From Pyrenopolyporus hunteri (Eukaryota; Ascomycota; Sordariomycetes; Xylariales; Hypoxylaceae), in the NCBI GenBank assembly GCA_902806595.1, contig CADCXC010000011.1, positions 1,488,001 through 1,552,000 of the forward strand: DNA of 64,000 nucleotides. Reading direction: 5' to 3'. Numbering within the stretch: the first letter of the stretch is position 1; each line of letters opens with the position of its first letter. A program made the position numbers and the translations under genes. The notes beneath the pieces are model-generated. The model was not told the DNA's origin. It was given only the letters and a program-made list of their open reading frames with translations, and made no database searches. Shown here piece by piece: positions 61,381 to 64,000 of this stretch.

Positions 61381-61972
61381 CAAATAATATAAAAATAAAA
61401 TAAATAAAATATAAAAATAAAAAAATATATATAAATTAAAATAAAAAAAAACCTTATATAATATTTAAAATATAATAAATTAATTAAAAAAATAATAAAA
61501 TCGCGGATAAAAATGCCGTATTATATAATATAAAATTAAAAAATATATATTAATTAAAAATAATATAATTTCGAGTAAAAATACTCGAACTACCTTATAT
61601 ATTATACATTATATAAAATTTAAAAAAATATAACTTTAATAAAAATAATGTAATTTCGAGTAAAAATGTTATTTAATATTATTAATTAATAAAATAAAAT
61701 TTTATTTCGAAGAAAAAAAACGTTAAAAAATTAAAGTATTAAAATGTATTATTTTATATAAATTAATATATAATAATATTTAAATTATTTATTTCATTAT
61801 TTATTATTAATATAATTAATCGAAATTTAATATTTACTTTAAAAAAAAATTCGAAATAAAAATTATATTTACGTTTATTATTTTTCGTAACGTCGCGATT
61901 TTTTATTATAAAAATTAATTAAAATAAATATTAATAAATAAAAATATTATAAATATTTAATTAAAAAATCGA

Positions 61973-62006
61973 GTTAATAATTAATAATTAATAATTAATA
62001 ATTAAT
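61973..62006 (+). repeat. TAATAAT tandem microsatellite
   Basis: Five AATTAAT units in a row just right of the copia element. Confidence 0.75.
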
Positions 62007-64000
62007 TTAAAAAACTTAAATAAATAATATAAAAATTACGAATTTTAAGTAATAAATTATATACGCGATACGTTTCGAAAAAAACGTTATCGTAACATTT
62101 ATCCGCTTATTTTTTATATGTAATATTTTTTTTTTAATTATTAATTTAATTAATTTTATAACCGTAACTTTTTAACTTTTTACGACGAAGTAATTTTATA
62201 CCTATTTAATAAATTTTTAACGTATTAATACATTCGATATTTATATATATTTATGTAAAAAAAAACTATACGTATTTTTTCGACATCGAAAAATTATATA
62301 TTTTATATAATTTTAACATTACATCGTATATATTTAAATAAATAAGTAAATAAATAAATAATTATTATTATTTTTTATATTAATTTTTATAACGTTAAAT
62401 AATTTTATATATATATTCGTATAATAATTATATTAAAAATTTATTATTTTTAAATTATAATATTTCCCTTAAATTATTTACGTAATAAATTATAACGCGT
62501 TATCGATTTTTATTATTTAAATTATTTTAATTTAAAATTATTATTTATTTTTAATATTTTTAATAATAATAATATCGATTATATAATTATATATTACGTT
62601 TTATATATAATAATTAAAAACGTTTAATTTTTAAATAAAATAAAATAAAATAATTAATTATATATTTTTTTTTTCGAAATTATAAACCTAATTTTTATTA
62701 CCGTATTTTTAAATAATATTTTACGAAAAAATTATTATTTTTTTTACGTTTTAAATTATAATAATAATAATTATAAATAATATTTACGACTATTAAATAT
62801 ATTAAATATTCGATTATTAATAAAAAATATTTAAATTATTATTTTATATATTTAAACTTCGATTATTAATATTTTCTTATCGAATTACCACCGCTTTAAT
62901 AAACCCTCGTAAATAATCGCGAAAAAAATAATAACGATAACGATAAAAATAAAAATAATAAAAATAAAAATTTTTTTATTCGACTATATCGATAAATACG
63001 TTCGATAATTTATTCGTAATCGAACCGTCCGCGTATAAAATAATCGTACCGCCGTTTAAAACCGCTTAAATTCGAACGAAATTAACTATAACTAAAACTT
63101 TTTCGAGAATTTTTTCGATAATTTTTTACCGAAATTTATCGCATTATCGAAATATTTATTAAACTTTATTTAAATTACGTCGTTTTTTTAATAATAAAAA
63201 ATTAATTTAATTAAAATATAATACGTAAATACGTTAATAATATTAAATTAAAACGAAATAATTTTTTTAATACGTCGATAAATTTTTTATTTATTCGTTA
63301 AAATATTTATTATTTTTTAAATTAAAATTATTTTACTTTTATTTTTAAACGTATTAAACGTTATTTATTTACATTAATTATCCATGTATTTTAACTTTCG
63401 TTAAACGAAAAAAAAATAAATTTAAAAATAATTAATTTATATTATAATTTACGATATTTACCCGTTAATAAAATTCCCGTCGAATATTTTTTCGTTCGTT
63501 TCGTATAATTTATTTTTAACGATTTTACCGTATTACTTTAAATTAATACCGCCGTTAAAAAAAAAAATTTTAATCTATTTTTCATTTTTATTTATTTTAA
63601 AAAAAAACTATAAATAAAAAATTAAATTATTAAAAACATCGATTATAAACTTCGAATCGAAACTCGTAAAACCCGTACTTTTATAAATAATAAACGTAAC
63701 GTAAATAAAATAAAAATCGATATTAATATATTTTACAATAAATATCTTAACGTTAAATTTTATAATAACTCGTTTAAAAACTTAAAAATATTTTTTCGAT
63801 TATTTAATAATAACTTTAATTTAAATAAAATCACCGAAAATAAAATTATTACTATTAAAAATAATATATTCGATATTTTTAATTTTAACAATTTCGACTT
63901 TTATAATATCGATAAATATTTCGAAAAAAAGTTTTATAAAAATATATAATTTAATATATTTAAAAATAACTATCCATTTAAAAATCGAAATTCGATAATA

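Larger units (their letters stand above)
40600..64000. other. RIP-type AT-rich block, no intact genes
   Basis: For 23.4 kb to the window edge the sequence is nearly all A and T; most surviving C and G are in CpG. The only frames over 60 codons are two Lys/Ile/Asn-rich stretches (49785-49973, 56642-56833) that result from composition. CpA and TpG are almost absent, the mark of repeat-induced point mutation, which turns CpA into TpA on either strand of duplicated DNA. Retained CpG argues against simple methyl-cytosine decay. The left part (40.6-54.9 kb) has no element I can name, but low-complexity and tandem repeats occur. The 54975-61380 part is a copia element. Such blocks are typical of heterochromatin, including pericentromeric and subtelomeric DNA. 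Which one applies cannot be told here, because the right edge is open. Confidence 0.9.

Noticed and set aside
40600..64000. AT block as mitochondrial DNA or a CRISPR/prokaryotic insert
   Set aside because: No mitochondrial genes, tRNAs or regular spacer arrays are present. CpG retention and copia remnants fit nuclear RIP.

Overview
The window is nuclear DNA of a filamentous ascomycete (Pezizomycotina, most likely Sordariomycetes). Three things point there: short spliceosomal introns with GTAAGT/GTATGT donors and CTAAC-type branch points in nearly every gene; clear fungal orthologues (NDC80, VPS25, HBS1, BiP with a C-terminal HDEL, a plant/fungal-type Fpg glycosylase, PEX11); and a huge AT-rich block with the signature of repeat-induced point mutation (RIP). 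The stwintrons described below would fit Hypoxylaceae/Xylariales, but the family assignment is only an inference.

Layout. 1-5.3 kb: 3' part of VPS25 (-), NDC80 (-), and a divergent unrecognised 365-aa gene (+). 6.3-9.3 kb: an adenylosuccinate lyase gene (+) cut into 17 exons. 9.8-17.4 kb: a small pectin-degradation neighbourhood with a pectin methylesterase (-), a DHA1-type MFS transporter (-) and a PL4 rhamnogalacturonate lyase (+). An interstitial TTAGGG tract lies between the first two. 18.2-28.2 kb: a disordered nuclear-type protein (+), Fpg DNA glycosylase (-), a PRPP synthetase subunit with an inserted segment (+), and PEX11 (+). 30.4-40.0 kb: a GIT1-like glycerophosphodiester/phosphate permease (+), BiP/KAR2 (-) and HBS1 (-). 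From about 40.6 kb to the right edge (about 23.4 kb) there is no intact gene. This is an extremely AT-rich block whose remaining C and G sit mostly in CpG. Inside it is the wreck of a Ty1/copia LTR retrotransposon (54975-61380, minus strand) with two 268-bp LTRs and readable remnants of integrase and reverse transcriptase.

The most interesting result concerns splicing. Two genes, adenylosuccinate lyase and pectin methylesterase, look frameshifted by one G at a splice donor if ordinary introns are assumed. Both are resolved exactly if the intervening sequence is a [D1,2] stwintron: an internal intron inserted between the G and T of the donor of an external intron. In both cases the internal intron has its own branch point and AG, and removing it recreates a perfect donor (GTATGT or GTAAGT) and the correct frame. 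In the pectin methylesterase the rejoined codon encodes a predicted catalytic Asp.

Two genes feed purine metabolism (PRPP synthetase and adenylosuccinate lyase). Three form a plausible plant cell-wall degradation group. The rest are housekeeping genes with no obvious operon-like logic. All exon coordinates were built by hand from splice signals, frame and family conservation, without RNA evidence.
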